From Thiohalomonas sp963783235 (GTDB lineage: Bacteria; Pseudomonadota; Gammaproteobacteria; Thiohalomonadales; Thiohalomonadaceae): a stretch of 64,000 nucleotides of DNA. The stretch's first letter is position 1, and the number at the start of each line of letters is the position of its first letter. The stretch spans positions 1,240,001 to 1,304,000 of the forward strand of contig CAWAMN010000002.1 in NCBI GenBank assembly GCA_963783235.1. Direction: 5' to 3'. Under the pieces are notes generated by a model that did no database searches, had not been told where the DNA came from, and worked only from the letters and a program-made list of their open reading frames with translations. The position numbers and the translations under genes are program-made. Shown here in pieces: positions 26,953 to 35,716 of this stretch.

Positions 26953-27043
26953 GCTGTCCCGAAAGGGTCACCACTTGATCCCTTCTCCCTCTCAGGGAGA
27001 AGGTCAGGATGAGGGGGAGTAGTGAACACCATTTCGGAACAGC
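26953..27043. mobile_element. Miniature inverted-repeat element, GCTGTyCCGAAA family, copy 2
   Basis: A 91-base element flanked by TA on both sides (26951-26952 and 27044-27045). Ends GCTGTCCCGAAA and GCTGTTCCGAAA (right end reverse complemented); similarity continues to about 23 bases. The interior reads CCTTCTCCCTCTCAGGGA and AAGGTCAGGATGAGGGGG. Homologous to the element at 14736. Confidence 0.85.
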
Positions 27044-27045
27044 TA

Positions 27046-27258
27046 TTTGGTCAGCGGTAGGGCAGTGCCCTCTGCTCCGGCCGTTTCGGTGCCAGAGAAC
27101 TCGCCAGCGAGGGCCCGATGCCGATTGGAGGAGTTGCCCCCGGCCCGAGGTTCTCCTGTCTACGCCCTGTGTTAGAATTCCTGCCGCGCACCCGATAATC
27201 GATTTTCAGTCGGTATTGGCGTTCGCGCTTCCAAGAATGTCCGGGATCAATCGCTTTC
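27046..27258 (+). promoter_or_regulatory. Upstream region of the aryl polyene operon
   Basis: A 213-base gap ahead of the ACP gene, the only long gap before the polycistronic cluster, so its promoter is expected here. A TAGAAT hexamer near 27173-27178 could be a -10, without a good -35. No operator recognised. Confidence 0.35.
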
Positions 27259-27528
27259 ATGTCTGAACTCTCTACGCTCGAAAACGAAGTCGCTCAACTT
27301 ATCGTCGATACCCTCGGTTTCGACGATATCGCTGCTGTCGATATCGACCCGGAAGCCCCCCTCTTCCGGGAGGGGCTCGGCCTCGACTCCATCGACGCCC
27401 TGGAATTGGCGATGGCGATATCCCGTCAGTACGGCTTCCAGTTGCGCTCTGATGACAGCGACAACGCCCGTATTTTCTCCTCGTTGCGTGCGCTCAGTGC
27501 GTACGTGGCCGAACACAAAACCCAGTAG
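27259..27528 (+). CDS. Acyl carrier protein of aryl polyene pathway
   Basis: An 89-residue ACP with phosphopantetheine site GLGLDSIDALELAM (Ser at about residue 44). It carries the growing polyene chain. First gene of a 12-gene same-strand cluster. Aryl polyene systems described in E. coli and Xenorhabdus carry two ACPs (ApeE and ApeF); only one is present here, so I give no symbol. Confidence 0.92.
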   Translation: MSELSTLENEVAQLIVDTLGFDDIAAVDIDPEAPLFREGLGLDSIDALELAMAISRQYGFQLRSDDSDNARIFSSLRALSAYVAEHKTQ

Positions 27529-27545
27529 CGCCGCGGGGGCGCGCC

Positions 27546-28151
27546 GTGCTTGCCTTCGGCCTAGCCGCCTACGCCATCGCCGCCCACCTGGGGTTGGCCT
27601 ACGGTAAACCGTGGCCGGCGCTCCTCTTTTTAGCTTTGCTGCTTGCCGCTGCCGGCATACGCGCCTATCGGCACAAGGCTCGCGGGCACACGCTGTTGCT
27701 CACAGCGGCGGGAGCCGGCCTCGCCCTGCTGGCGTTCAGCGGCCGCGGCGACCTCGCGCTCTATTTGCCGCCGTTGGCGATCACACTGTCCATTCTGGTG
27801 CTGTTCGCCGGCAGTCTGCAGCCCGGTCGCATCCCGCTGGTGACCCGCATGGCGCAACTGCTGGAAGGTGATTTGCCGCCGGAAGTGTTCCGCTACACCC
27901 GGGGAGTGACCATCGCCTGGGCCCTGTTTCTCGCAGCCATGAATCTGGAGCTCTGGGTTCTTGCCCTGGCCGCCTCACCCGAGGTCTGGTCCCTGTTCGC
28001 CAATTTCATCAACTACGTCCTGCTGCTGCTCTTTTTTGCAGGCGAATACCGGCTGCGCCGGCGCTATCTGCCTCACCGGCAGCAACCCGGCTTCATCACC
28101 TTCATGCGCCGGTTATCGGCAATTCGCCTGTCAGAGGCGGCCAAGCCGTGA
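27546..28151 (+). CDS. apeG: Aryl polyene cluster membrane protein (COG4648-like)
   Basis: A 201-residue inner-membrane protein with about five to six hydrophobic helices starting at the N-terminus. Family members sit between the ACP and the ligase in aryl polyene clusters (ApeG position). The conserved loop PGRIPLVTRMAQLLEGDLPPEVFRYTR is visible. Biochemical role not established. GTG start at 27546; its end overlaps the ligase start. Confidence 0.8.
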   Translation: MLAFGLAAYAIAAHLGLAYGKPWPALLFLALLLAAAGIRAYRHKARGHTLLLTAAGAGLALLAFSGRGDLALYLPPLAITLSILVLFAGSLQPGRIPLVTRMAQLLEGDLPPEVFRYTRGVTIAWALFLAAMNLELWVLALAASPEVWSLFANFINYVLLLLFFAGEYRLRRRYLPHRQQPGFITFMRRLSAIRLSEAAKP

Positions 28152-29470
28152 CGATGAGCCTGCCGCTGCTGACCCATGAGGAGGGCGAGGCGGTCGTTTA
28201 CGTCGGCAACCGCGCGGTGGAGCGCGGTCGGTTTCTGGGTGAGGCCAGGGCAATGGCCGAGAACCTCCCGAACGCCGAGCAGGTGATTGTGTTGAGCGAC
28301 GATCGCTACCACTTCCTGCTCCTTTTCTGCGCCGCCATGATTCGCGGCCAGAGTGCATTGCTGCCGCCCAACGGCAGTCGGGGTGCGGTGACTCAAGTGC
28401 TGGCGGAGTATCCCGGAGCCTACATCGCCACCGACAGGTTACGTAGCGACCTGCCGCGGCCCCAGTTCACCATCGAGGTGCCGTCCGCGACGGCCTGCAC
28501 CGAAGTGCCGTACATCGCCGCAAACCACACCGCCGTCGTGCCCTTCACCTCCGGCAGCACCGGAAAGCCGCGCCCCAACCCCAAGCGTTGGGGCGAACTG
28601 TTCGCCGGTGCCGAGCTTACGTTGGAGCGTCTGGCGCCGGAGACCGGCGCCACTGTGGTGGCGACGATTCCGGCACAGCATATGTTCGGGCTTGAGACCT
28701 CAATCATGCTGCCCCTGGTCGGCGCGCTGGCGACCAGCGCCGAGCGCCCCTTTTTCCCGGCCGATATCGCCGACACCCTGAAGCGGCTGCCGCCGCAGCG
28801 CCTGCTGGTGACCACACCAGTGCATCTTCGCGCCCTGGTTGCGGAGGAGAGCCAGTGGCCCGAACTCGGCTTCGTCGTTTCGGCGACGGCCCCGATGCCG
28901 CCCGATCTGGCGGAGCGGGCCGAAAGGATACTGGCTGCACCCCTTCTCAAGATCTTCGGCAGTACGGAAACCGGTGCTATCGCCACCCGGCGCAGCGTCG
29001 AGGGCGACCCGTGGCGCGCCCTGGACGGAATCCGCCTGAAAGAGGATCAGGGAGGTATTGAAGTCCATGCCGATCACCTCGCCGCCCCGGTCGGCCTGGG
29101 CGACAACCTGGAGTTGCTCGGTACCGGCCGCTTCGCCTTCCGCGGACGTCACCACGACATGATCAAGATCGCCGGAAAGCGCGCCTCCCTGGAGGACCTC
29201 AACCAGCGATTGCTCGCCCTGCCCGGCGTTGTCGACGGCGCCTTTGTGCAATTGGATGAAAACCGGCCCGGGGTCGCCCGTTTGGCGGCACTGGTGGTGG
29301 CGCCCGAAGCCGAGGAGGCGACCCTCTTGAAAGCCCTTGGGGACCAGGTTGACCCTGTCTTTCTGCCGCGCCGCCTGCATCGCGTTGCGCATCTCCCGCG
29401 AAGCGCCACCGGCAAGCTCCCGCGCGCGCAACTCCTCGCGCTGCTGAGCGAGCCCGGAGAAGAGCTATGA
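28148..29470 (+). CDS. apeH: Acyl-ACP synthetase / AMP-ligase
   Basis: A 440-residue ANL-superfamily ligase that probably activates an aryl starter acid and loads it on the ACP. Motifs: PFTSGSTGKPRPNPK (AMP-binding), IFGSTETGAIATR, GRHHDMIKIAGKRASLED and C-terminal SATGKLPRAQL with the catalytic Lys. Corresponds to ApeH by position and size. It overlaps the genes on both sides. Confidence 0.88.
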   Translation: MTMSLPLLTHEEGEAVVYVGNRAVERGRFLGEARAMAENLPNAEQVIVLSDDRYHFLLLFCAAMIRGQSALLPPNGSRGAVTQVLAEYPGAYIATDRLRSDLPRPQFTIEVPSATACTEVPYIAANHTAVVPFTSGSTGKPRPNPKRWGELFAGAELTLERLAPETGATVVATIPAQHMFGLETSIMLPLVGALATSAERPFFPADIADTLKRLPPQRLLVTTPVHLRALVAEESQWPELGFVVSATAPMPPDLAERAERILAAPLLKIFGSTETGAIATRRSVEGDPWRALDGIRLKEDQGGIEVHADHLAAPVGLGDNLELLGTGRFAFRGRHHDMIKIAGKRASLEDLNQRLLALPGVVDGAFVQLDENRPGVARLAALVVAPEAEEATLLKALGDQVDPVFLPRRLHRVAHLPRSATGKLPRAQLLALLSEPGEEL

Positions 29471-29766
29471 AGATCGAATCCACTATTCGCATCGATAGTG
29501 ATCACCCGGCGCTCCCCGGCCACTTCCCCGGTGACCCGCTGATTCCGGGTGTGGTAATCCTGGACCATGTCGAGCAGACCCTGGCCGATGCCCTCGGCGG
29601 CGGGCGCATCGGGCAACTGCCGGGGCTCAAGTTCATCGGCCCGCTACGCCCCGGAGAGGTACTAACCATACGCGCGGAGGTCATCCGTCCGGGACGCTAT
29701 CGCTTCTTCTGCAGCAGTTGCAACAGGCCGGTGGCTGAAGGTCAGCTGGTGTGGGAGGCGGGGTGA
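29467..29766 (+). CDS. apeI: HotDog-fold dehydratase, ApeI-like
   Basis: A 99-residue HotDog protein related to FabZ/FabA: HPALPGHFPGDPLIPGVVILDHVEQ carries the catalytic His of the family. Expected to dehydrate beta-hydroxyacyl-ACP together with the second HotDog protein (35701) during polyene extension. It overlaps the ligase gene by 4 bases and the next gene by 4 bases. Confidence 0.85.
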   Translation: MKIESTIRIDSDHPALPGHFPGDPLIPGVVILDHVEQTLADALGGGRIGQLPGLKFIGPLRPGEVLTIRAEVIRPGRYRFFCSSCNRPVAEGQLVWEAG

Positions 29767-30668
29767 GCGAGGCTTGGCGCGGCCAGCGCGAGCGCGGCTC
29801 GCCGCTGCTGGTCCGGCTGATGCTCCGCATCGCCCTGGGCTTCGGCCGCGGTCCGGCTCGCCTGCTGCTCTATCCGATCACCTTCTACTTCCTGCTCACG
29901 GGGACCCGGGCACGTCGCGCCTCGGGCCGCTATCTGCGCCGAGTACTTGGCCGCGACGCCCGATGGGTGGAAGTGTTCGCCCACATCCACACCTTCGCCG
30001 CCGTGATCCTCGACCGCGTGTTCTTCCTCTCGGGACGGACCGGAGTATTCAATGTGCGCTTCCACGGCATCGATCAGATCAAACCGATACTCGACGACGG
30101 TCGTGGCTGCCTGCTGGTCGGCTCACATCTGGGCAGTTTCGATGCGCTGCGGGCCCTGGCGGTGGAGCACGGGGACGTGGGGCTGAAGGTCTTGATGTAT
30201 CCGCAGCACAACGCATTCATCACGAGGCTGCTGGAGGAGCTCAATCCCCGCATTGGCGAAACCGTGATTCCCCTCGGGGGTATCGATACGCTGTTCCGGG
30301 TACAAGCGGAACTGGAGGCCGGCACGCCGGTCGCGATGCTGGGCGACCGCGTGGCGGAGAGCCGCAAAGTGGTGGAGTGCCCGTTTTTCGGAGAACCGGT
30401 CGGTTTTCCCGCCGGTCCGATGCTGATGGCGGCAACACTCAATGCCCCGGTCGTGCTGTTCTTTGCCCTCTACCGCGGCGGCAACCACTATGACGTGCAT
30501 TTCGAGCTGCTCGGCGACCCGGCCCAAATCGATTCGGACCGGCGCCGGCAATCCCTGGCACAATGGACCTGCCGCTATGTGGAACGGCTGGAACACCACG
30601 CCCGCCAGGCTCCCTACAACTGGTTCAATTTCTATGATTTCTGGGAGGATGAGGCGAGCCATGATTGA
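29763..30668 (+). CDS. Lysophospholipid acyltransferase-like protein
   Basis: A 301-residue LPLAT/HtrB-like acyltransferase: SHLGSFDALRAL (HX4D-type motif), MLGDRVAESRK and a hydrophobic N-terminal segment. GTG at 29763 overlaps the previous stop (GTGA); a further-upstream GTG at 29751 is less likely. It corresponds to the acyltransferase half of ApeJ, which in E. coli-type clusters is fused to a glycosyltransferase. Here the glycosyltransferase is a separate gene at 36872. Likely attaches the polyene to a lipid or sugar anchor. Confidence 0.85.
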   Translation: MSEAWRGQRERGSPLLVRLMLRIALGFGRGPARLLLYPITFYFLLTGTRARRASGRYLRRVLGRDARWVEVFAHIHTFAAVILDRVFFLSGRTGVFNVRFHGIDQIKPILDDGRGCLLVGSHLGSFDALRALAVEHGDVGLKVLMYPQHNAFITRLLEELNPRIGETVIPLGGIDTLFRVQAELEAGTPVAMLGDRVAESRKVVECPFFGEPVGFPAGPMLMAATLNAPVVLFFALYRGGNHYDVHFELLGDPAQIDSDRRRQSLAQWTCRYVERLEHHARQAPYNWFNFYDFWEDEASHD

Positions 30669-31239
30669 ACGACGTCTGGCCGCACTGCTGCTCCTGCTGT
30701 TGACGCCTTTGCCGGCCCTCGCCTTTTCGCTGTCTGAGCTGCAGTCACTGCTTGCCTCGGTACAGCGCGCCGAAGCGCATTTTGATGAAGAGTATCTCCT
30801 GGCGGTGCTCGACGTGCCTCTGGTCAGCAGCGGCACCCTGAGCTACAGGGCACCGGATTTTCTCAAAAAAACGGTAACGGCACCGCAGCCGAGCAGTTTT
30901 ACGGTGGACGTTAACCGTCTCACCATCGTGCAGGCGGGTGAGCGGCACGTTGTTGACCTCGCCTCGGCGCCGCAACTGAACGCCTTTACCGAGAGTTTGC
31001 GGGCGGTCCTGGCGGGGGATTTCGACAGCCTGAGCCGCCTCTACCGCCTCGCCCTCGAAGGCGACCGCGACCACTGGACCCTGCGCCTGTCCCCCGAAGC
31101 CCCCCTGCTGACCCGCTCTATCGAACACATTGTCGTTACCGGCAACCGGGCCGAGTTGCAGAGCTTCGTGGTTCAGGAGCGAGGCGGTGACCGCACAACC
31201 ACGCGGCTGGAGCCACAGTGTCGCGACGCCGACTGTTAG
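30661..31239 (+). CDS. apeL: LolA-like outer-membrane carrier protein
   Basis: A 192-residue periplasmic protein with signal peptide (about 1-22, ends LPALAF) and LolA-like fold: LQSLLASVQRAEAHFDEEYLL and GTLSYRAPDFLKKTVTAPQPSSFTVD. In aryl polyene clusters this protein (ApeL) is thought to help move the polyene lipid across the periplasm with the MMPL exporter. The stop codon TAG contains the TA at which the composite element inserted. Confidence 0.85.
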   Translation: MIERRLAALLLLLLTPLPALAFSLSELQSLLASVQRAEAHFDEEYLLAVLDVPLVSSGTLSYRAPDFLKKTVTAPQPSSFTVDVNRLTIVQAGERHVVDLASAPQLNAFTESLRAVLAGDFDSLSRLYRLALEGDRDHWTLRLSPEAPLLTRSIEHIVVTGNRAELQSFVVQERGGDRTTTRLEPQCRDADC

Positions 31240-31502
31240 GGCCTGATGACGTTTCATCTTCGCCTCTGTTGAGGCTGAAAATTCACCAATCGAGGCGAGA
31301 GGAGAGAAGTTTGGTTATTCCAAATGAACGACGAACAACGAAGAGTGGTGGATTTTCAGCCTCAACCCTTCGGGCTGGGGCCATTTTTCCGCCCAGCTTC
31401 GTTATCAGTCGCTTATTTGGAATAACCAAACTACGCTCCTTCTGCCTCGCTGGACGAAAAAATGGCCGCCAGCAGTGGTGAAGATGAAACGTCAACAGGC
31501 CC
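31239..31502. mobile_element. Composite twin-cassette miniature element, copy 1
   Basis: A 264-base element flanked by TA (31237-31238, 31503-31504). Terminal repeats of 23 bases, 22 identical, start GGGCCTG. Inside are two cassettes in opposite orientation: 31269-31287 / 31347-31365 (18 of 19 paired) enclose a plus-strand core, and 31379-31397 / 31449-31467 (17 of 19 paired) enclose a minus-strand core. Both cores contain TTTGG-ttatt-CCAAA. No coding capacity. It separates the original GTG start of the exporter (31218) from the rest of the gene. Confidence 0.92.
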
Positions 31503-33760
31503 TAGTTCCGCTCTGGCTGCTGCTGACGGCCGCGGCGGCGTGGATCGGGTTCCTGCGAGCCCCGCTGGTGACCGATATGGCCGAATTCCTGCCGCCCTCC
31601 GGCTTCGATGCCCGGTTGTTGGCGCACGTGCGGGGCGGTCCCGCTTCACGCACATTGATCGTGCTTCTGGATGGCGCCGGCCCCGAGAAGCTCGCAAACG
31701 CCAGCGATCGGGTAGCCTCCGAGCTATTGAATGACAGCCGCTTCGAGTCGGCGGTAAACGGCGGCGGCCTGCCGCCCGATGACCCGCTACTGTTCCGTTA
31801 TCGTTATCTGCTGAGTCCGGCGCTGGACGACCCGCAACACTTGCAGGCGGCCGGCCTGCGGCGCGAATTCGAACGGCGCCTGGCGGAACTCGCCAGCCCC
31901 TTCGGCATCGTGGGAAAAAAGCGGCTGGTGGAGGACCCCAGTGGCGAATACCGTCGGCTGCTCGGGCAACTGGAGCGGCCGGACGCACCGGACAGCGTGG
32001 CGGGCCGCTGGGCCACAAAGGATGGGCGCGCCCTTCTGCTTACGCGCACCCGCGCCGGCGCCCTCGACCTCGATGCACAGCAGTCGGCGCTGGAGGCCAT
32101 CGGGACCGCCGTAGCCCGAACCGGCGCCGAGCTCACCTGGCAAGCGGTGGGACCGGGCGCCTTCGCTGTGGAGGCGCGGCGCGTCATCCGCGGTGAGACA
32201 AAGTATTTGACCTTGGTCGCCAGCCTGCTGGTGGCCGTGCTGCTACGGCTCGGCTACCGCAGCTGGACCCCGATGTGGGCAGCGGCGCTGCCGGTGGCGA
32301 CCGCCGTGGCCGCCGGTGCGGCAGCCACGGCGCTCCTGTTTGGTGCCGTGCACGGCATTACGGTAGCGTTCGGCGTCACCCTCATCGGTGTCAGCCTGGA
32401 TTATCCGGTGCACCTGTTCAGTCACCAGCGCGATGCTCGACCACTGGCGCAGACGGCACGGCGCATTGGACGTACCCTCGGACTGGGCGCGTTGACCACC
32501 GTTCTGGGTTACCTCAGCCTGACCCTGGCCGGCCTCGCCGGGCTCGCCCAACTCGGAACGTTTGCTGCCGCCGGCCTGGCGGCAGCCGCCGTGACCACTC
32601 GCCTCGTCTTGCCGACCCTGATTCCGTCGGGCTGGAATGCCGAACCGCGGCTACCGTCCCGACCCTTGCGCCTGCCTGGTTTCGTTCGCACCGCGGTGAT
32701 CGCCGCTGCCGTGATACTCGCCGGGGTGCCCCTGTTCGCACCGAGCGGGTGGCAGGACGATCCGGCCGCACTGTCACCGGTGCCGCAGCGCCTGCTGGCC
32801 ATGGAGCGCTCGCTGCGAAAGGAGCTTGGCGCGCCCGAGCCGGGCAGCGTGTTGTTTGTCCACGGTGCGAACCGCCAAGTGGTCCTCGAGCGCAGCGAAG
32901 CGCTGCGGCCCACACTGGAGCAACTGGTAGCCGACGGGCAACTCACCGGCTACCGCTTACTCAGCGATTCGCTTCCGAGTGCGCGGACGCAGCGGGCCCG
33001 GCAGGCCCGGCTGCCTTCGGCACAAGCGATGCGGGAAATCCTGCGCGAGGCGACCGCAGGACTGCCTTTCAGGGCCGACCTTTTCGAACCGTTTCTGGAA
33101 TCGGTCGCGGCGGCGCGAAAACTGCCGCCACTCGAACCGCCCGATGTCGAGGGCCACCCTTTTTTGAGCACCGGGGCCACTTTGCTGCGCCACCAGGGCC
33201 GGTGGTCGGCGCAGGTACCGCTTATCGGTGTCCGGGACCGCGATCTCCTGCAGCGGACGGTGGCACAGATTGAAGGCGTCGAGTGGGTCGATTTGCGCCA
33301 GGCGGCGCAGAACAGCACAGAGACGTTTCGCACCGCAGCCCTGGATGCGCTATTCATCGGCCTGGCGGTGATCGCCGCAGTGCTGGTGGTCGGCCTTGGG
33401 TCTTTGCGCGACGCCCTGCGGGTACTGCTCCCGGTCGGTTTGGCGCTGGCGAGTGTCCTCGGGGCCTTCGCCCTGCTGGGACAAGCGCTGACGCTGTTTC
33501 ACCTGATCACGCTGGTGCTGGTTGCGGGTATCGCCATCGATTACGCCCTGTTTTTCCTGCGCCACGGCGACCGCGAGGCAGGGGCTACGGCCCATGCGGT
33601 GCTGCTGTCGGCTGTCTCAACCGTCGCGGTATTTGGTATCCTTGGCTCCTCCGAGATCCCGATATTAAAGGCTATCGGCGGCACCGCTGCGCTCGGCGTG
33701 GCGGTCGCATTGCTGCTCACTCTGGCCCTGACGGACCGCCCCGACAAACGGACCCATTGA
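31484..33760 (+). CDS. apeM: MMPL/RND-type exporter of the polyene lipid, element-supplied start
   Basis: A ~758-residue membrane exporter with two repeats of one helix, a periplasmic loop and a five-helix bundle (bundles about 240-400 and 620-758), typical MMPL/HAE3. Conserved FGVTLIGVSLDYPVHLFSH and LVAGIAIDYALFFLRHGD mark the two halves. Corresponds to ApeM. The first seven codons (ATGAAACGTCAACAGGCCC, then TA) derive from the terminal repeat of the inserted element. Before insertion, GTG at 31218 would give MSRRRLLVPLWLLL overlapping the apeL stop. GTG at 31475 or 31478 are other possible starts. Confidence 0.88.
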   Translation: MKRQQALVPLWLLLTAAAAWIGFLRAPLVTDMAEFLPPSGFDARLLAHVRGGPASRTLIVLLDGAGPEKLANASDRVASELLNDSRFESAVNGGGLPPDDPLLFRYRYLLSPALDDPQHLQAAGLRREFERRLAELASPFGIVGKKRLVEDPSGEYRRLLGQLERPDAPDSVAGRWATKDGRALLLTRTRAGALDLDAQQSALEAIGTAVARTGAELTWQAVGPGAFAVEARRVIRGETKYLTLVASLLVAVLLRLGYRSWTPMWAAALPVATAVAAGAAATALLFGAVHGITVAFGVTLIGVSLDYPVHLFSHQRDARPLAQTARRIGRTLGLGALTTVLGYLSLTLAGLAGLAQLGTFAAAGLAAAAVTTRLVLPTLIPSGWNAEPRLPSRPLRLPGFVRTAVIAAAVILAGVPLFAPSGWQDDPAALSPVPQRLLAMERSLRKELGAPEPGSVLFVHGANRQVVLERSEALRPTLEQLVADGQLTGYRLLSDSLPSARTQRARQARLPSAQAMREILREATAGLPFRADLFEPFLESVAAARKLPPLEPPDVEGHPFLSTGATLLRHQGRWSAQVPLIGVRDRDLLQRTVAQIEGVEWVDLRQAAQNSTETFRTAALDALFIGLAVIAAVLVVGLGSLRDALRVLLPVGLALASVLGAFALLGQALTLFHLITLVLVAGIAIDYALFFLRHGDREAGATAHAVLLSAVSTVAVFGILGSSEIPILKAIGGTAALGVAVALLLTLALTDRPDKRTH

Positions 33761-33764
33761 CGTC

Positions 33765-34937
33765 GTGCAACCACTTTTCGTCTCCGCCTACACCCTGGTC
33801 AATGCCCTCGGGCACGGGTCGGGCGCTTCCCTGGAAGCCTTGCGCAGCGGTCGCAGCGGCCTCCGCCCCTGGCAAAGCGAGAGCGACCCGCTCGACACGT
33901 GGTACGGTCTGGTGGATGGCCTCGAAGAGGCGGCGATCGATGGTGAACTGTCGCCCTATGACTGTCGCAACAACCGCCTGGCCAGCCTGGCCCTGCACAG
34001 CGACGGGTTTTACACGCGTATCGCCGAGGCGCGGCGGCGGTGGGGCGCCGAGCGCATCGGTGTGTTCATCGGCACCAGCACCTCGGGTATTTTGACCACC
34101 GAACTGGCCTATCGATCGAAACAGGGCGGGGCCCTTCCGGATTACCACTACCGGGAAACCCACAACGTCTTCTCGGTGGCCGACTATACCCGCCGTGCGC
34201 TCTCCCTGACCGGCCCGGCCCAGGCCATCGCCACGGCCTGCTCCTCCAGTGCAAAGGCCTTCGCCACTGCCGCCCGTTTCATAGCCGCCGGCTTGTGTGA
34301 TGCCGCTGTCGTCGGTGGAGTCGATTCGCTCTGTTACAGCACCCTGTACGGCTTCAATGCCCTGGAACTGGTTTCCAGCGATCCGTGTCGGCCCTGGGAT
34401 GCCGGACGCAACGGCATCAGTTTGGGCGAAGCCGGCGGGTTCGCGCTGCTCGAGCGAGAGGGCGACAGCCCGGTGCGCCTGGTTGGCTACGGCGAGAGCA
34501 GCGACGCTTACCACATCTCCACACCGCACCCGCAAGGCGACGGCGCCTATGCCGCAATGGGTGCCGCCCTGGAGCGTGCCGGGCTGGAGCCGGCGGCCAT
34601 CGGGTACATCAACCTGCACGGTACGGCCACGCCGTCCAACGATCGCGCAGAGGACCACGCCGTCAACCGGCTGTTCGGTACACAAGTCCCGTGCAGCTCA
34701 ACCAAGGGCTGGACCGGCCACACGCTCGGTGCGGCCGGCGTCAGTGAGGCCATCTTCAGTTTTCTGGCACTGGAGCACGGCTTCCTGCCGCCGACCCTCA
34801 ACTGCCGCCGGCGCGACCCGGAACTCACTTTGAACGTTCTGCAGGCACCGCGCGAGACCTCGTTGCGATACGCCATGAGCAATTCATTTGGCTTTGGCGG
34901 CAGCAACTGCAGCCTCATTTTCGGGAGGGCAGACTGA
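33765..34937 (+). CDS. apeO: Beta-ketoacyl-ACP synthase, ApeO-like
   Basis: A 390-residue FabF-type condensing enzyme with the full triad: Cys in ATACSSSAKAFATAARF, His in NLHGTATPSNDRAE and His in STKGWTGHTLGAAG. Extends the aryl starter with malonyl units. Its stop overlaps the ATG of the following chain-length-factor-like gene by one base, as expected for subunits of a heterodimer. Confidence 0.92.
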   Translation: MQPLFVSAYTLVNALGHGSGASLEALRSGRSGLRPWQSESDPLDTWYGLVDGLEEAAIDGELSPYDCRNNRLASLALHSDGFYTRIAEARRRWGAERIGVFIGTSTSGILTTELAYRSKQGGALPDYHYRETHNVFSVADYTRRALSLTGPAQAIATACSSSAKAFATAARFIAAGLCDAAVVGGVDSLCYSTLYGFNALELVSSDPCRPWDAGRNGISLGEAGGFALLEREGDSPVRLVGYGESSDAYHISTPHPQGDGAYAAMGAALERAGLEPAAIGYINLHGTATPSNDRAEDHAVNRLFGTQVPCSSTKGWTGHTLGAAGVSEAIFSFLALEHGFLPPTLNCRRRDPELTLNVLQAPRETSLRYAMSNSFGFGGSNCSLIFGRAD

Positions 34938-35716
34938 TGGAACTCTATCTGTGCTCCGTCGGTATCGTCGCACCGGGTCTGGTCGGTTGGGAGCAGGCCC
35001 GACCGGTCCTGGGCGGTGATGACCCCTATCAGCCTGCGCCGTTGCCTCGTTACGCCCCGACGATGCTGCCGGCCAATGAGCGGCGGCGCACCACCGCCAC
35101 GATCAAACTGGCCTTGCAGGCTGCCGCCGAGGCGACGAGCGCTGAACCGGTCAGATCACCGGCGGCGATATTCAGCTCCTCTGATGGCGATCTCGATATC
35201 GTCGACCGTCTCTGCAGCGCCCTGGCGCTGGCGGGACGGCCGGTTTCGCCCACGCACTTTCATAACTCGGTGCACAATGCACCGGCGGGCTACTGGTCGA
35301 TCGGCAGCGGGGTTACGGCCCCGTCCACGAGCCTGTCCGCCTGGCACGGCAGCTTCGCCGCCGGGCTGCTGGAGGCGGCCACAATGAGCGTTGCCGAAGC
35401 CAGGCCGACGCTGCTGGTGGCCTACGACCATCCAGCCCCGGCGCCACTGGATCGCATTCGTCCGATGTCAGCCCCGTTCGCCGTCGCTCTGGTCCTGAGA
35501 CCGGATCGGCCAGAGACCCCCATGGCACGGCTGCGGGTTCAGTTGGGGCGGGGTGATGAGATGCGCCTTTCGGGTGAACTCGAAGCGCTGCGTTTGGGCA
35601 ATCCGGCGGCGCGGGCGCTGCCATTGCTCGCCGCGCTCGCCGGCAACGAAGCGACATCGGTGAAACTGCCGTACCTGGATGAAACCGCGGTGGAGGTCCG
35701 ATGCGAAAGCTGCTGA
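34937..35716 (+). CDS. apeC: Ketosynthase-like chain-length factor, ApeC-like
   Basis: A 259-residue protein with a ketosynthase N-terminal-like fold (PAAIFSSSDGDLDIVDRLC, SPTHFHNSVHNAPAGYWSI) but SAWHGSFAAG where ketosynthases have the catalytic Cys. It is thus inactive as a condensing enzyme and fits the chain-length-factor partner (ApeC) of the upstream ketosynthase. Overlaps the next gene by 16 bases. Confidence 0.85.
   Translation: MELYLCSVGIVAPGLVGWEQARPVLGGDDPYQPAPLPRYAPTMLPANERRRTTATIKLALQAAAEATSAEPVRSPAAIFSSSDGDLDIVDRLCSALALAGRPVSPTHFHNSVHNAPAGYWSIGSGVTAPSTSLSAWHGSFAAGLLEAATMSVAEARPTLLVAYDHPAPAPLDRIRPMSAPFAVALVLRPDRPETPMARLRVQLGRGDEMRLSGELEALRLGNPAARALPLLAALAGNEATSVKLPYLDETAVEVRCESC

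Noticed and set aside
31218..31495. Frames of 70-90 codons inside the composite element at 31239
   Set aside because: They run through inverted repeats on both strands and share no protein features. The element is non-coding.
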